NCBI GenBank assembly: GCA_902525035.1
Contig: CABZFN010000004.1
Location: forward strand, 78,576 to 142,575
Direction of reading: 5' to 3'
Origin: an uncultured Alphaproteobacteria bacterium
Lineage (GTDB): Bacteria > Pseudomonadota > Alphaproteobacteria > HIMB59 > GCA-002718135
DNA length: 64,000 bases
Under the pieces are notes generated by a model. It did no database searches. It was not told where the DNA came from and saw nothing but the letters and a program-made list of their open reading frames with translations. The position numbers and the translations under genes were made by a program. This document shows positions 25,771-35,147 of this stretch, one piece after another; positions within the stretch are counted from its first letter, which is position 1; every line of letters begins with the position of its first letter.

Positions 25771-26925
25771 TTATTTTAATTGTTGTTCTACCAATTCAGT
25801 CCAATAAGAAGAACCTATGACTAATAATTCGTCGTTAAAATCATAATTATTAGCATGTAAAGGTCTGGAATGTTGATCTGATTTACCGTTACCCATTAAA
25901 ACAAAGCAGCCAGGTTTTTCGTTTGCCATAACAGAAAAATCTTCTGAGAATAAACGCGGTTCAATATCACCATTACATTTATCGCTTCCAAGTAATGAAA
26001 CTGCAGCTTTTGTGGCAGACTCAGTTTGGTTTTTTGAATTAAAAGTTATAGGACAGGTTGTTTCATATTTTACACTGCCATTAACTCCATGTGCATTACA
26101 AATGCCTTCAACAATTTGTAACATTTTTGAAGCAATTTTTTCATTCGTTTCTTTTGATAAAGCTCTTGCGTCACCAGTCATTTTTACCATACCTGGCAAA
26201 ACATTTTTTTTACCATCAGTTATAAATTCAGTAATAGAAACTATACCATTATCTGCTGGATTTAATTTTCTAGATACTATTGATTGGAGTGCTACAGCTA
26301 TTTGGGAACCAACAGTTATTGCATCAACACCCATATGAGGTAATGCAGCATGCCCACCTTTGGCTTTTATTTCAATTTCAAATAAATTTTCACTTGCTGT
26401 AATAGCTCCTTTTCTTGTACCAAATGTTCCAATTTCCATATTAGGAATGTTGTGCATAGCGTAAACTTCATCAATGTTAAATTTATCAAACAAACCTTCA
26501 TCTATCATTGTTCTTGCACCAAAAGTATTCTCTTCATCAGGTTGAAAAATAAAATATACTGTTCCATTAAAGTTACCTTTTTCTGATAGATATTTTGCTG
26601 CACCTAATAACATTGTAGTGTGACCATCATGTCCACATGCATGCATTCTGTTATCAAACTTTGACTTATAACTAAAATCATTAGTTTCATGAATAGGAAG
26701 AGCATCCATGTCAGCTCTTATACCTATTGATTTTGAACTATTTCCTTTTTTTAAAATTCCAACTACTCCAGTTCTAGCAATACCAGTATGAACTTCTATT
26801 CCACACTCTTTTAGAAGTCTTGACACTTTTGCTGAAGCATATTCTTCTTCAAAACTTATCTGAGGGTGCATATGAAGATCATGACGCCATTCTACTAATT
26901 GGTTATGTAATGACTGAGTTTTCAT
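25771..26925 (-). CDS. M20-family amidohydrolase (hippurate hydrolase/aminoacylase type)
   Basis: This 384-residue zinc amidohydrolase hydrolyses N-acyl amino acids. It opens with LVEWRHDLHMHPQISFEE and shows the metal ligands in MHACGHDGHT (about 97-106), the glutamates in FQPDEEN and the histidine in AMHNIPN, plus a dimerisation domain. It appears catalytically complete. Since the window has no DoeB/EutE deacetylase, this enzyme could remove the acetyl group from N-acetyl-diaminobutyrate made by the DoeA-like protein. That is a contextual guess. Confidence 0.88.
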   Translation of the reverse strand: MKTQSLHNQLVEWRHDLHMHPQISFEEEYASAKVSRLLKECGIEVHTGIARTGVVGILKKGNSSKSIGIRADMDALPIHETNDFSYKSKFDNRMHACGHDGHTTMLLGAAKYLSEKGNFNGTVYFIFQPDEENTFGARTMIDEGLFDKFNIDEVYAMHNIPNMEIGTFGTRKGAITASENLFEIEIKAKGGHAALPHMGVDAITVGSQIAVALQSIVSRKLNPADNGIVSITEFITDGKKNVLPGMVKMTGDARALSKETNEKIASKMLQIVEGICNAHGVNGSVKYETTCPITFNSKNQTESATKAAVSLLGSDKCNGDIEPRLFSEDFSVMANEKPGCFVLMGNGKSDQHSRPLHANNYDFNDELLVIGSSYWTELVEQQLK

Positions 26926-26928
26926 AAC

Positions 26929-28371
26929 CTACATATTATTAAATTCATTAATCTGATTGTCTAGAGAAAGCATATAATCATAATGTGAATTCCAAAATTT
27001 TTGATCTTTTCTTTTTTCAAATTCTTCAAGACTAACACCTTGTTGCTCTACCCAAGTAAAGTAACCTAAATTAAATATTCTTTTCTTATCCATGTGAGAG
27101 AGTTCAAGCATATTATCAGTAGATACTCCTGATAAGTGTTGTCCAAATAATTCAGCACAAACTATTTCATCATAATTATTTTTATAATCAGCAATGGTCT
27201 TGTTTAATTCTGAAATATATAAATCAGCACCATCAGTAGCAACCGTTATAATTGCGTCATCACTATTTAAATCCATATATTTAGCTAGCTTTATTGATGC
27301 CAATATATTTGCTATTGCTGAAAAACCAAATTCAGGAAGACGAGAAACAAAATCAGGGTCAAAATTTTTTTTCTCAATTAAAAAATTTTTTCCTATTTCA
27401 GTATTAAAAATCATATTTAGATTATTGGTAGATTGATCAGAAACATCTACAACAAAATCTGTATTCATTACATTATGAATAAGGGGAACATGTTTGTCAC
27501 CAATTCCTTGTATATTATGTTCACCATAACCTCCATGAAGCAATGTTGGACACTCCAAAGCTTCAACAACTGCAATCTTCGTCTGTAATTTATCTTTAAG
27601 ATAATCTCCTGCTGCTAGAGTACCACTTGATCCTGAAGCACTCACGTAAAACTTGGGAGTTAAATTACTGTTACCTTTAACTTTAAGAAATGATTTTTCA
27701 AACGATGGACCAGTGACAGAACGATGAATGCCGTAATTATAATACTCATCAAATTGATTTATTATATCATTTTGATTATCTTTTTTTAATTCATTACAAG
27801 CATCGTAGATTTCTTTAACATTACTTTCTGTGCCTTTTGTCTTTATGATATTTTTTTTATCTTCAACCCAATTATTCAACCATTCAAATCTCTCATTACT
27901 CATTCCTTCAGGAAGTATTGCAATACTATTAAGACCCATTATACGAGATATTGCCACTCCACCCCTACAATAATTTCCTGTTGAAGGCCAAACTGCTTTA
28001 TGTTTTTCATAATCAAAAGTACCATTCAATATTCTTGGAAGCAAACAACCATAAGCTGCCAAAACTTTATGAGCTGTTATTAAGGGAAAATATCTTCCCA
28101 TATTTACAATTATCTTTGCCTTTACACCTGTGAATTCTGTTGGAAGCACAATATATTCAGGCTCATTTCTAAAACCTGATTGATCTCTTTTATTAAACCA
28201 ATGAACTCTAAAGAGGTTAAGAGGATTGATGTCATCATTATTTATTTTTTTTAGAGAATTTTTAATATCATCATTAATAATTTGTGGATTTTGAAGTTCA
28301 CTAATACTAGGTAAGACAACTCCTTTTGATTTGAAATAATCAGACGTTTTTTTTATTATTTCTTGACTCAT
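26929..28371 (-). CDS. Fold-type II PLP enzyme of unknown specificity
   Basis: This 480-residue protein is related to the cysteine synthase/threonine dehydratase group. It has a candidate PLP lysine in TAHKVLAAYG near residue 100, a substrate-loop region STGNYCRGGVAI, and a glycine-rich phosphate loop SASGSSGTLAAGD near 240. It is not a typical DsdA D-serine deaminase despite the similar length. It sits between eutC and the M20 gene with gaps of 3 nt on each side. A lyase or ammonia-lyase step on a diamino or hydroxyamino acid is plausible but unproven. Confidence 0.72.
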   Translation of the reverse strand: MSQEIIKKTSDYFKSKGVVLPSISELQNPQIINDDIKNSLKKINNDDINPLNLFRVHWFNKRDQSGFRNEPEYIVLPTEFTGVKAKIIVNMGRYFPLITAHKVLAAYGCLLPRILNGTFDYEKHKAVWPSTGNYCRGGVAISRIMGLNSIAILPEGMSNERFEWLNNWVEDKKNIIKTKGTESNVKEIYDACNELKKDNQNDIINQFDEYYNYGIHRSVTGPSFEKSFLKVKGNSNLTPKFYVSASGSSGTLAAGDYLKDKLQTKIAVVEALECPTLLHGGYGEHNIQGIGDKHVPLIHNVMNTDFVVDVSDQSTNNLNMIFNTEIGKNFLIEKKNFDPDFVSRLPEFGFSAIANILASIKLAKYMDLNSDDAIITVATDGADLYISELNKTIADYKNNYDEIVCAELFGQHLSGVSTDNMLELSHMDKKRIFNLGYFTWVEQQGVSLEEFEKRKDQKFWNSHYDYMLSLDNQINEFNNM

Positions 28372-28374
28372 AAA

Positions 28375-29349
28375 TTAAATATTGATGCCTAAATTATTTT
28401 TTTTACAAAGATTATAAGCAAATCTAGCTATTGCAGTATCTTGTACACCTGTTCCTGTCAAATCACATATCGTTATATCTTCTTTATTTTTTCTTCCTAA
28501 GCTTGGATCGTTAATTATATCGCCAAGTTCATTAAATTTTTCTTTGGAAGAAATTATATTTTGTTTTAAAGCATGATGTAATTCACCCAAAACACTTGTT
28601 TGTAATTGATTGTCTGGCACATATTGATCGCAATGTTTTAACATATGAGGATCTAATTCATTTTTTTGTTCTCCATCTGATCCCATTGCTGTTATGTGAG
28701 TTCCCTTATTTATCCAATCAAATTCCAAAAGCGGTTTTTTACTAGGAGTCGTTGTAACAATTATTTCTGATAAGCTTGCCAATTCTTTGCAAGAAGAGGC
28801 TATATACAAATCTATATCTAAATTTTTGAAACTTTCTATAAATTGGTTCGCTTTTGTCTCATCTCTTGTCCAGACTATAATTTTATTTATTTTTCTAACT
28901 AACATTATTGCTTGAAGTTGTAATTTGGCTTGAATTCCAGCCCCAATAATACCAATAGAATTAGCATTTTGATTTGATAAATATTTTGTAGCTATTGCTC
29001 CTGCAATAGCTGTTCTAGTATCTGTGAGATAACCTTCATCCAATAAAACAGATTTCACAACTCCAGTCTTTGAATCTAATAAAACCATTAATCCATTACT
29101 AGATGACAAACCAAGTTTTGGATTATCAAAAAAACCAGATGCTATTTTTATAGCAAAACTATCTAGACCCTCAACGTATGCAGCTTTAACATCTGATTCA
29201 CCATGATATTTTTTAATATCAATTCTCATAATAGGAGGCATCACTACTGATCCTTTTGATAAACTTATAAAAGCTTCCTCTATTATTGGAATGAGATTAT
29301 TATTTAAATCTACATGTTGAGTAATATCATTTTTATTAAGGATGAGCAT
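28375..29349 (-). CDS. eutC: EutC-like ornithine cyclodeaminase family protein
   Basis: This 324-residue NAD-binding protein belongs to the ornithine cyclodeaminase/mu-crystallin family. SIGIIGAGIQAKLQLQA is its Rossmann motif, and IMRIDIKKYHGESDVKAAYV with SFAIKIASGFFDNPKLGL matches the EutC branch needed for hydroxyectoine use. It overlaps eutB by 14 nt. EutB/EutC resemble the BhcB/BhcD enzymes of the hydroxyaspartate cycle, so iminosuccinate reductase activity is a lesser alternative. Confidence 0.75.
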   Translation of the reverse strand: MLILNKNDITQHVDLNNNLIPIIEEAFISLSKGSVVMPPIMRIDIKKYHGESDVKAAYVEGLDSFAIKIASGFFDNPKLGLSSSNGLMVLLDSKTGVVKSVLLDEGYLTDTRTAIAGAIATKYLSNQNANSIGIIGAGIQAKLQLQAIMLVRKINKIIVWTRDETKANQFIESFKNLDIDLYIASSCKELASLSEIIVTTTPSKKPLLEFDWINKGTHITAMGSDGEQKNELDPHMLKHCDQYVPDNQLQTSVLGELHHALKQNIISSKEKFNELGDIINDPSLGRKNKEDITICDLTGTGVQDTAIARFAYNLCKKNNLGINI

Positions 29350-30298
29350 GGCTTAAAACTTTGTTAAATAGTTCCGAGTCAATATTTCCACCACAAATTA
29401 AACAGATTATATTTTTTCCTAAATGTGAGGTGAGTTTTTCTTTAACAACCATTACACTTGTTGCTGCAGCACCTTCAGAAACAATTTTATGTTCTAAAAA
29501 ATTTATTCTAATTCCCTCGGCTATTTTTTCTTCACTCACTAAAACAAAGTCATCAACATATTTTTGTACTATATTAAATGTAAATTTATTATCTAAACCA
29601 ATACTACCCCCTAAACAATCAGCTAAAGTTTCAGTTTCCTCTACATCAACAGGTCTACCTTCTTTTAGACTTTCATACATTGAAGGGCCTCTTTCCATAG
29701 ATACAGCAATAATTTTGGTGTCAGGTTTTTGAAATTTAATAGCTTGTGCTATTCCTGATATAAGACCGCCACCAGATGTTGGTATAATTACTGTATCAAC
29801 TTCAGGAAATTCAGTAAGCATTTCAAGTCCAACTGTACCTTGGCCTATAATAATATCTTCATCATCAAAGGGGTGAATTAATGGGATATTTTTTTCTTTC
29901 GCAATTTGTTTAGCATGCAAATCAGCTTCATCACTATTCTTTCCAATAATTTTTACTTTTGCTCCTAATTTTTCAATAGCCTCTTTTCTATACTCTGGAA
30001 CCATTGAAGACATGTATATTGTTGATTGAATGCCCAATACCTTTGAAGCATAAGCAACGCCTTTTCCATGATTGCCTGTAGAAACTGCGATAACTCCTTT
30101 GCTTTTGTCATCTTCACTTAAAGAAAGAAGCTTATTAACCGCACCTCTTAACTTAAATGAACCAGTGATTTGAAAATTTTCTAACTTTAGTTTTACTTTA
30201 TTACTTTTTGATAAGAAATTAGAATTAATTAATGGTGTATAATTAACATAAGGTAAAATTTTCTTATGTGCATCTTGTATTTGTTGAAGTGTAATCAA
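29336..30298 (-). CDS. eutB: EutB-like threonine dehydratase family protein
   Basis: This 320-residue fold-type II PLP lyase has its Schiff-base lysine in TGSFKLRG (about residue 51), VSTGNHGKG, and the phosphate loop TSGGGLISG. It is short, with no ACT regulatory domain, as in catabolic dehydratases. Placement between eutC and eutA homologues supports the hydroxyectoine role, in which EutB acts as a dehydratase toward ectoine. Serine/threonine or hydroxyaspartate dehydratase activity cannot be ruled out. Confidence 0.78.
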   Translation of the reverse strand: MITLQQIQDAHKKILPYVNYTPLINSNFLSKSNKVKLKLENFQITGSFKLRGAVNKLLSLSEDDKSKGVIAVSTGNHGKGVAYASKVLGIQSTIYMSSMVPEYRKEAIEKLGAKVKIIGKNSDEADLHAKQIAKEKNIPLIHPFDDEDIIIGQGTVGLEMLTEFPEVDTVIIPTSGGGLISGIAQAIKFQKPDTKIIAVSMERGPSMYESLKEGRPVDVEETETLADCLGGSIGLDNKFTFNIVQKYVDDFVLVSEEKIAEGIRINFLEHKIVSEGAAATSVMVVKEKLTSHLGKNIICLICGGNIDSELFNKVLSHAHP

Positions 30299-30310
30299 TT
30301 TAAACCCTAC

Positions 30311-31066
30311 TTAATGTAATTTAAATAGGTTACCAAAACCATCAATTTTTTTATCAATATTAGATAATCTTAATGAATCCCAAATAATAGCTTGATTACT
30401 TGAAATGATATCTGTGTTTAATTTCGACTCTAATGTTTCGATAATATCAATTACTTTTAATGCAGTACAAGAAACAAAAATACTATCAACATCTGTTAAA
30501 TCAATTGAGGAAATTGTTTGCTTTAAACTATCATGAGTAATTTTGGCAATTTCTGAATCATAATTTAAATTAAACGAACTAAATGATTTAATTTCAAATC
30601 CACTATCAATTAAATATTTGTAAACTTTAACATTAACATCTTTTGGATAAGGGGTAAGAACAGCAATTTTTTTATGGTTAAGCAATTTAAGTGCTTTGAC
30701 AGCCGCTGTAATAGGTGTCGTAATTAAAGCATCTGGTTTAGCTTTGAAAATTTTAGATCTTATTCTTTTTTCACCAATTTCAATAGTACCCGAAGTACAT
30801 CCATACGCTACAACTTGTATTTTTTCATTGGGTAATATTTGGTTTGTTGTCTCTGTAAGATGATCAGCCATCCTCATATAATTTTCATGAGTTAGAGGAT
30901 TTAAAAAAGGTATCCTATTAAAAAATAGATCAACTGGTAAATTATGGCAAATTTTTCTAAAATCCTGCTCAATGGTAAAATCGGTTGATAGTGTAATTAT
31001 ACCAATTCTAGAAAAGTTTGTATCATGTAAATTGGCTTTAACATTATTTTGATTAAAACTATCCAT
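30311..31066 (-). CDS. eutA: EutA-like maleate isomerase/Asp-Glu racemase family protein
   Basis: This 251-residue protein has the two catalytic cysteines of the family in VVAYGCTSGTIEIG (about 90-103) and SIFVSCTALKV (near 200). The opening RIGIITLSTDFTIEQDF closely fits the EutA branch. It starts on the last base of the amidinotransferase stop (TAATG) and leads eutA-eutB-eutC. The known Eut scheme converts hydroxyectoine to ectoine with EutABC. Confidence 0.77.
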   Translation of the reverse strand: MDSFNQNNVKANLHDTNFSRIGIITLSTDFTIEQDFRKICHNLPVDLFFNRIPFLNPLTHENYMRMADHLTETTNQILPNEKIQVVAYGCTSGTIEIGEKRIRSKIFKAKPDALITTPITAAVKALKLLNHKKIAVLTPYPKDVNVKVYKYLIDSGFEIKSFSSFNLNYDSEIAKITHDSLKQTISSIDLTDVDSIFVSCTALKVIDIIETLESKLNTDIISSNQAIIWDSLRLSNIDKKIDGFGNLFKLH

Positions 31067-32169
31067 TATTGCTTTGGAAAATAATCCTCACACTCACCTT
31101 CTCTATGAACATCAGTAGTAGCACAATGTAAACTACCACCAAACGCATAAACGTCTCTAAAAGGAACTGGAATAACCTCCAATCCAAAACTTTCCATTTG
31201 TTTAATCATTTTTTCTTCCGTTGCCTCGACACATATAGTTTTAGGATCAATTATCAAAACGTTCATTGATAACCAGATTGATGAATAACACATAGGTGGT
31301 GGACTATTATGAATGGAAGGTGCTGCCTCATGAATTTCCCATTTATTATCATCAAAAATTTTTCTTTGCTCTGATGATATTTTTCTATTCGGATTAATAA
31401 TTATAACTCCTGGTTTAATAGGAGTAAAACATGCATCAATATGAGTTGGAATTAAATCGCCTGGTAAATTAATTTGATGAACGCGATGACCTGGATAATG
31501 TCTTCTTAGCCAATCTAAACCGATTAAATTTGATGTAAAATTGTTATGATAAAAGAGATCTTTTCCAAAGCGTAAAATTTCTGCTGCATCGAAAAGTGGT
31601 TCTTTTTCTGTCAATATCATGTCTCTATTTTCAATTTTTTTATATCGTTCTTCTTCCGTTATGCCTTCAGGAAGATAATTAGACTTATAAGATTGATTTG
31701 TTAATCTTGGTTTAGGTGCAGACTCCCATCTCATATTTTTATCTTCTGAATAATATTTTTCAAGTAAAGGTCTATAGGCAAGGTACTCAAACCATCTACA
31801 TCTGTAAGACATGGGTGCTTCTAGCATTTCATTTCCTACAGTAAGAATAACATCTCTTGGAGGCATGCAACCAAACATACCATCATTAGACCAATCAGGT
31901 GTCTCGATACTCTGAGAAAAGTCAATAGGTGTTGGTCTATCAACTTTTATATTTAGGGAATTTAAAATTTTAACAAAGTTTTCTAATTGTATATTTGCTT
32001 TATCAATTGATTCTTTTGAACGTGGTCCGTGAGATCCTGCCATACCACTATCTTTACTAATTTTTGGTTCTAGCGCTGGTTCCATGGGAGGTATGTTGGC
32101 ATTTTCAACTGCTCCAACTATAACATGTTTTAATGGATCCCATTCATTCCAAGAATTAACTATTGTCAT
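31066..32169 (-). CDS. Glycine amidinotransferase-like protein
   Basis: This 367-residue member of the amidinotransferase family moves an amidino group from arginine to an amine in known relatives, giving guanidinoacetate from glycine. Visible are EWDPLKHVIVG at the start, a catalytic-histidine region LPGDLIPTHIDACFTP and a catalytic cysteine in FGGSLHCATTDVHREG near the C-terminus. It has a good AAGGA site and heads the run toward eutA. Acceptor and direction are unknown; it could process ornithine, glycine or another amine in this osmolyte cluster. Confidence 0.83.
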   Translation of the reverse strand: MTIVNSWNEWDPLKHVIVGAVENANIPPMEPALEPKISKDSGMAGSHGPRSKESIDKANIQLENFVKILNSLNIKVDRPTPIDFSQSIETPDWSNDGMFGCMPPRDVILTVGNEMLEAPMSYRCRWFEYLAYRPLLEKYYSEDKNMRWESAPKPRLTNQSYKSNYLPEGITEEERYKKIENRDMILTEKEPLFDAAEILRFGKDLFYHNNFTSNLIGLDWLRRHYPGHRVHQINLPGDLIPTHIDACFTPIKPGVIIINPNRKISSEQRKIFDDNKWEIHEAAPSIHNSPPPMCYSSIWLSMNVLIIDPKTICVEATEEKMIKQMESFGLEVIPVPFRDVYAFGGSLHCATTDVHREGECEDYFPKQ

Positions 32170-32212
32170 TATATTTTCCTTAATTTAAAACTATGCATTA
32201 TAATTAAAACTT
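32170..32212. promoter_or_regulatory. Divergent promoter region, amidinotransferase / semialdehyde dehydrogenase
   Basis: These 43 bp must contain start signals for two divergent units. The AAGGAAAA Shine-Dalgarno of the minus-strand gene lies at 32172-32179. The shared space suggests joint control, but no operator is visible. Confidence 0.35.
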
Positions 32213-33664
32213 ATGGAATTAAATAACAAATCACTCTTTAAACAAAAATGTTTTATAAATGGGGAATGGGTTGACAGTTCTTCAGGTGAAACTCTTGAGG
32301 TAAATAATCCGGCCTCTCTTGAAATTATTGGCAACGTCCCAAAATGCTCAGTTTCAGAAACTAAAAAAGCTGTAGATAATGCTAATACTGCTTTCCAAAC
32401 TTGGAAAGAAACTACTGCTAAAGAAAGATCAGTGATTCTTAAAAAATGGGGTGAGTTAATTACAGATAATGCAGATGATTTAGCTAAAATCATGACCATA
32501 GAGCAAGGTAAACCACTGGCTGAAGCAAAGGGCGAAATACTAATGGGTGCTTCATATATTGAGTTCTATGCTGAAGAAGCAAAAAGGGTGTATGGTGATA
32601 TAGTTCCTGATCCAAGACCTGGAAAAAGAATTGTAATAATTAAACAACCTGTTGGTGTTGTGGGAGCAATAACTCCATGGAATTTTCCAAATTCAATGAT
32701 TACAAGAAAATGTGCTGCCGCTCTAGCAGTTGGCTGTACTACTGTTGTTAAACCAGCAAGCCAAACACCTTATTCAGCATTAGCTGTAGCAGTACTTGCT
32801 AAAGAAGCGGGCTTTCCAGATGGTGTATTTAATGTAATCACTGGATCGGCGAGTGAGATTGGTAAAGAGCTAACAAGTAACCCAATTGTAAGAAAAATTT
32901 CTTTTACAGGATCTACGGAGGTTGGAAAAATACTTTTAGAGCAAAGTGCCTCAACAGTAAAAAAAGTTTCTATGGAACTTGGTGGTCATGCACCCTTTAT
33001 TGTTTTCGATGATGCAGATATGGATGAAGCTGTTGCAGGTGCACTTCAAAGTAAATTTAGAAATAGTGGTCAAACATGTATTTGTTCAAATAGAATATTT
33101 GTCCATGAAAATATTTATGATGAATTCCTAGCAAAATTTACAAATGAAGTCAGTAAAATAACAGTGGGAAATGGACTTGAAGATGGAATTGTATCTGGCC
33201 CTTTAATTGATCAATCCTCTTTAGAAAAAGTAATTGATCATGTACAAGACGCAGTGAATACAGGAGCAAAAATAGCAATTGGTGGAGATGTGCATTCGCT
33301 TGGTGGGAATTTCTATCAACCAACTGTTCTCTCAAATGTATCTACAGAGGCAAAAATAACTTTTGAAGAAACATTTGGACCTGTTGCACCTCTTTATAAA
33401 TTTTCTAGTGATGATGAGGTGATTAAAATGGCTAATGATACACCATATGGATTAGCTTCTTATTTCTATTCAAGAGACATAGGAAGAATTTGGAGAGTTG
33501 CTGAAGCACTTGAATATGGAATTGTATCTATCAATAATGGACTACCAACAATTGCGGAAGTTCCTTTTGGAGGTGTAAAAGAATCAGGAATGGGTAGAGA
33601 AGGTTCTCGTTATGGCCTTGATGACTATTTAACTATAAAATATATTTCAATGGGTGGTATTTAA
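32213..33664 (+). CDS. NAD(P)-dependent succinate/aspartate-semialdehyde dehydrogenase-like ALDH
   Basis: This 483-residue ALDH has TPWNFPNSMI, SFTGSTEVG, the general base in MELGGHAP and the nucleophile in GQTCICSNR, which is the GabD-type signature. Succinate-semialdehyde dehydrogenase is the natural call. In ectoine breakdown a closely related enzyme (DoeC/Ssd) oxidises aspartate semialdehyde, and the divergent eut-like operon makes that option attractive. It ends in a TTAA shared with the convergent ROK kinase stop. Confidence 0.88.
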   Translation: MELNNKSLFKQKCFINGEWVDSSSGETLEVNNPASLEIIGNVPKCSVSETKKAVDNANTAFQTWKETTAKERSVILKKWGELITDNADDLAKIMTIEQGKPLAEAKGEILMGASYIEFYAEEAKRVYGDIVPDPRPGKRIVIIKQPVGVVGAITPWNFPNSMITRKCAAALAVGCTTVVKPASQTPYSALAVAVLAKEAGFPDGVFNVITGSASEIGKELTSNPIVRKISFTGSTEVGKILLEQSASTVKKVSMELGGHAPFIVFDDADMDEAVAGALQSKFRNSGQTCICSNRIFVHENIYDEFLAKFTNEVSKITVGNGLEDGIVSGPLIDQSSLEKVIDHVQDAVNTGAKIAIGGDVHSLGGNFYQPTVLSNVSTEAKITFEETFGPVAPLYKFSSDDEVIKMANDTPYGLASYFYSRDIGRIWRVAEALEYGIVSINNGLPTIAEVPFGGVKESGMGREGSRYGLDDYLTIKYISMGGI

Positions 33665-34551
33665 GAAAGCCAAGCAGCCCCTCTTACGCCACTTGAATCA
33701 CCATGAATATTTTTTACAACTTTAGTGTGAAGCGTATCTGTAAAAACATATTTTTTTAGAGCATCATTTATATTTTCGTAAATAAAATCGATGTTTGACA
33801 TACCTCCACCCAAAACAATCACATCTGGATCAAGAATATTACAAACTAGAGATAAGCCTCTTGCTAAATGATCGACATATTGATTTAGTGCATAGATACT
33901 ATCTTTTTCTTTATTATTAAAACCATCTAATATTTGATGTGAATTATAATTTTTATTGCAACGTAAATTATAGACAGATGAAAAGCCTGGTCCAGATATA
34001 TAGGTCTCTAAGCACCCATCTTTTCCACAATAACATTTTTTAACATATTTTTTTTCATCTTCTGTTCTACTGGGCAAAACTATGTGTCCCCACTCTCCAC
34101 TTATGCTATTACGACCTCTTATTACTTTTTGATTGATACTGATACCACCGCCTACACCAGTTCCTATTATGACCCCGAAAACAATTTCAAACCCTTTACC
34201 AGCTCCATCTACCGCTTCAGAAAGAGTAAAACAATTAGCATCATTTTCCAAATTCACATTTCTACTTAAAATTTTATCTAAATCTTGCTTAAAAGGTTTG
34301 TCATTTAACCATATAGAATTAGCGTTTTTGATTAAAGCTGTATCATTTGATATGGCTCCTGGCATTCCCATACCAACAGATACTGCTTTACCGTGTTTAT
34401 CTTCAAAATGATTTATAATGGATAGTATTCCCTTAATTGTTCCATCATAACTTTTTTCAGTATTAATTCTTTTTCTATCTATTTCAGTTCCATTTGGATC
34501 TAGAAGAATACCCTCAGTTTTGGTACCGCCTACATCAATACCGATTTTCAT
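33661..34551 (-). CDS. ROK-family sugar kinase
   Basis: This 296-residue kinase phosphorylates a hexose or amino sugar. The ATP site IGIDVGGTKTEGILLD opens the protein. GTGVGGGI and GEWGHI are followed by the zinc site CYCGKDGCLE, as in fructokinase (Mak) and N-acetylglucosamine kinase. The exact sugar is open; Mak-type fructokinase fits best. It is 6 nt from bioY but with no evident functional link. Confidence 0.88.
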   Translation of the reverse strand: MKIGIDVGGTKTEGILLDPNGTEIDRKRINTEKSYDGTIKGILSIINHFEDKHGKAVSVGMGMPGAISNDTALIKNANSIWLNDKPFKQDLDKILSRNVNLENDANCFTLSEAVDGAGKGFEIVFGVIIGTGVGGGISINQKVIRGRNSISGEWGHIVLPSRTEDEKKYVKKCYCGKDGCLETYISGPGFSSVYNLRCNKNYNSHQILDGFNNKEKDSIYALNQYVDHLARGLSLVCNILDPDVIVLGGGMSNIDFIYENINDALKKYVFTDTLHTKVVKNIHGDSSGVRGAAWLS

Positions 34552-34557
34552 TAATTA

Positions 34558-35124
34558 TTATTTTGTAATAATTTTGTGTAAAGTTGGGATCAAAGCAACT
34601 GCTAATGCAATTTTAAACAATTCACTTGGAATAAATGGTAAAAGACCAGCGGCTACTGCTTTTTCGAAACCAATAATATAACCAAGATAGATGATGCCAA
34701 ATGAAAAAATAATAGCAGAACCAATTAATAGAGATGCTGTAGCTTTAAAATATGTTTTACTAAAACCTAAATTTGCTAAATAACTTATAATGATAGAAGC
34801 AAATAACATGCCATAAAGATATCCTGCTGTTGGCCCAACTAAATAAGCAACTCCACCACCAGCTGCAAAAACAGGAAGCCCTATAGCTCCTTGAAAAAGG
34901 TAAAATGCAACTGTGGCAAAAGATAATCTTACATTATATGTCATTCCTATTAAGAATATGACAAAGGTCTGCATTGTCATTGGCACTGGCCAAAATGGTA
35001 CTTGAACTTTAGCGGAAATCGCTAGTAAAATTGAACCAAATAGCATCAAAGTTATTATAAGAAATTTTGAATTTATATTTTCAAAATTTTTTAGTTTGTG
35101 TATTAAAATTCTATTTTCGTGCAT
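34558..35124 (-). CDS. bioY: Biotin transporter BioY
   Basis: This is the substrate-binding membrane component of an ECF biotin importer, with 188 residues and about six helices. Family stretches are VPFWPVPMTMQTF and GAIGLPVFA with the GPTAGYLYG motif. ATG 35124 has AAAGGA upstream. No BioM/BioN energising genes are in the window, so it may act alone or with a shared module. It suggests biotin uptake. Confidence 0.93.
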   Translation of the reverse strand: MHENRILIHKLKNFENINSKFLIITLMLFGSILLAISAKVQVPFWPVPMTMQTFVIFLIGMTYNVRLSFATVAFYLFQGAIGLPVFAAGGGVAYLVGPTAGYLYGMLFASIIISYLANLGFSKTYFKATASLLIGSAIIFSFGIIYLGYIIGFEKAVAAGLLPFIPSELFKIALAVALIPTLHKIITK

Positions 35125-35147
35125 ATGTTTTCCTTTAAATACTATAA

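Noticed and set aside
26929..28371. D-serine deaminase (dsdA)
   Set aside because: Length fits, but the motifs around the PLP lysine and phosphate loop do not convincingly match DsdA.
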